Origin: PoT sp049331405
GTDB taxonomy: Bacteria; Planctomycetota; Planctomycetia; Isosphaerales; Isosphaeraceae
Assembly: GCF_049331405.1 (NCBI RefSeq)
Contig: NZ_CP186274.1
Span: forward strand, 7,440,001-7,504,000
Reading direction: 5' to 3'
Length of the DNA: 64,000 nt
Positions 62,836 through 64,000 of this stretch are shown here, piece by piece (within the stretch, counting starts at the first letter, position 1; each line of letters starts with the position of its first letter). The notes below the pieces were generated by a model. That model ran no database searches. It saw nothing but the letters and a program-made list of their open reading frames with translations, and was not told the origin of the DNA. The translations under genes were made by a program, and so were the position numbers.

Positions 62836-63780
62836 TCAATCTCCACCCAAGCTGTCCACCATGTCGCCGGCAAGGAGCGCAAGCCGCTGACGCAATTCCC
62901 TCTGGCGCCTGCGTTTCTCGCGATCGAGGCGTCGAGCCTCATCGAGACTGATTCGCGAAAACCGGATCGAATCGCCCGGGCGAAGCTGTGCGAGGCGATC
63001 GAGGTCGGCCGAGATGATGTGGGCGATATGGGGATAGCCGCCGATCGTCCCGCATGCCACTCCCAGCAGGATCAACTGTCCACCCGTCGCCTGGACCGCG
63101 CCCACGGACACCGGCATGGACATTCGCTCTGGCTCTGACCGCAACGCGATCGGAGGGCATTCCATCCTCACACCCATGCGGTTTGCCTGAGGGCCAACCT
63201 TGAACGGCTGATCCAGCCAGGCGTCGAGATCTTCGACGCGGCCACTGTCCGGCCCATCGATGACGCGTAGAAGTCTGGGATCCTGAGCCTCGTCGAGATC
63301 GAAGATGGGATGCCGGACCAGGGTCGAGGACGGCCGGGCTTCGAGGATCGTCCTTGCCTGTATCGGAAGCTCGCTTGAGCGGCTATTCAGTACCTTGGCC
63401 GTTTGCCATCCGCCTTTAACCGCGAGATAGGTACGGGCTCCGTTGGCAGTTCCCCCCAAAGAGAGGACGTCTCCCGATTCAAGCGAGAAGCACAAGGGGA
63501 GAGTCAGTCGTTGCGCTTTGAGTTGGCGTGATTGAAGAGTCGCTTCCATCGGAGCGCCGACCAAGGCGATAGCCAGGGGGACCTGGGCTCGGAGAGTCGC
63601 GCCCAGGAGGGTCATCTCAAGAGCCGCGCAATCTGGGGGATTACCTAGGAGGGCGTTGGCAAGATCCAGCGAACTTCGGTCGAATGCACCGGCGGGAGGA
63701 ACGCCCCAGGCCGCGTGGCCCGGACGTCCCAGATCCTGGATGGTGGTGAATAAACCTGGCGCAATAACCTCAATCGCCAT
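62836..63780 (-). CDS. pxpC: 5-oxoprolinase subunit C (PxpC), biotin-dependent carboxyltransferase-like
   Basis: 314 residues. Seen: MAIEVIAPGLFTTIQDLGRP, GVPPAGAFDRSSLDLANALL and QANRMGVRMECPP, the standard PxpC/KipA motifs. With PxpA and PxpB it opens 5-oxoproline to glutamate using ATP. The ATG overlaps the stop of pxpA by 11 bases, so translation is coupled. PxpB is not seen between them; it may lie outside the window. Confidence 0.88.
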   Translation of the reverse strand: MAIEVIAPGLFTTIQDLGRPGHAAWGVPPAGAFDRSSLDLANALLGNPPDCAALEMTLLGATLRAQVPLAIALVGAPMEATLQSRQLKAQRLTLPLCFSLESGDVLSLGGTANGARTYLAVKGGWQTAKVLNSRSSELPIQARTILEARPSSTLVRHPIFDLDEAQDPRLLRVIDGPDSGRVEDLDAWLDQPFKVGPQANRMGVRMECPPIALRSEPERMSMPVSVGAVQATGGQLILLGVACGTIGGYPHIAHIISADLDRLAQLRPGDSIRFSRISLDEARRLDREKRRRQRELRQRLALLAGDMVDSLGGD

Positions 63781-64000
63781 CCCGGATGAAGCTCCTGAGG
63801 GGCAAACCTCGCTGGGTCAGGGTGGCCCGAATCCATCGGGCGTTCTCAACGGCCTTCGCGGCATCCCCGTGGATACATAAGGTGTCGAATCCGCCGACGA
63901 GGAATCGCTCGAGATGCTCAGCGACTTCCAGTTGGGTTTCGAGGGTCGCATTCGCTTCGGAACGCGGCACGAGACGCCCATCTTTAGTGTAGCGGCGGTC
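63770..64000 (-). CDS. pxpA: 5-oxoprolinase subunit A (PxpA/LamB-YcsF), N-terminus beyond the window
   Basis: Only the C-terminal 76 residues are inside the window. They read DRRYTKDGRLVPRSEANATL onward, including the family's GRLVPRS and CIHGDAAKAVENARWIRATL. Stops at 63770, overlapping the pxpC start. The full protein is expected to be about 250 residues. Assignment is supported by the pxpC neighbour. Confidence 0.85.
   Translation of the reverse strand, partial: DRRYTKDGRLVPRSEANATLETQLEVAEHLERFLVGGFDTLCIHGDAAKAVENARWIRATLTQRGLPLRSFIRDGD

Overview
The window is high-GC bacterial chromosome that looks like a planctomycete, probably of the Isosphaeraceae or a close relative. The evidence is a secreted protein with a Planctomycete-type cytochrome domain (CMGCH) at about 59.7-61.3 kb, a long MoxR/von Willebrand/DUF58 cluster with a glutamine-amidotransferase-like VWA protein, many short lipoproteins of unknown function, and single copies of housekeeping genes (pnp, rpsO, ligA, ndk, pdxA, cysK, maf). 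The placement is an inference from gene content. I saw no rRNA, tRNA, CRISPR array, insertion sequence or prophage gene. The first gene (pnp) and the last (pxpA) are cut by the window edges.

Layout. 1-7.9 kb (minus strand): radical SAM protein, two large membrane proteins (GT-C-like and YfhO-like), rpsO, pnp. 8.2-9.6 kb (plus): a small lipoprotein and pdxA. 9.6-12.8 kb (minus): a PfkB-fold protein with an altered catalytic motif and two envelope proteins. 13.1-14.4 kb: an RNase Z-like hydrolase convergent with a Rieske protein. 14.5-29.8 kb (plus): the central block, an NHL lipoprotein, VWA/GATase protein, MoxR ATPase, two small membrane proteins, DUF58 protein, a 44-residue membrane microprotein and a BatA-like protein. 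These are followed by a sodium:solute symporter, a serine hydrolase fused to a NamZ-type muramidase, MurQ and a BadF-type sugar kinase.

29.8-33.6 kb (minus): a GAF/PAS/receiver protein that has lost the histidine-kinase phosphoacceptor, overlapping a membrane metallophosphoesterase, then a gene-free stretch holding a very AT-rich island. 33.6-37.3 kb (plus): isochorismatase-like hydrolase, class V aminotransferase, coiled-coil membrane protein. 37.3-40.1 kb (minus): a large secreted protein and a probable diadenylate cyclase of DacZ-like layout. 40.3-49 kb: PIG-L deacetylase, four small envelope proteins, a response regulator, Maf, two tandem zinc-ribbon paralogues and coproheme decarboxylase. 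49.2-55.1 kb (plus): secreted cyclase-family protein, cysK, a JAMM protease, ndk and ligA. 55.2-64 kb (minus): acyltransferase, gamma-glutamyltranspeptidase, ribokinase, cytochrome-domain protein, lipoprotein and 5-oxoprolinase subunits C and A.

How the genes may work together. The clearest functional unit is 24.0-29.8 kb. An exo-muramidase fused to a serine hydrolase would free MurNAc from wall fragments, a symporter would import it, a BadF-family kinase would phosphorylate it and MurQ would convert MurNAc-6-P to GlcNAc-6-P. This reads as a peptidoglycan salvage cassette, directly downstream of, and possibly co-transcribed with, the MoxR/VWA machine. Convergent gene pairs are separated by strong hairpin terminators, two of which run into the 3' end of a coding sequence.
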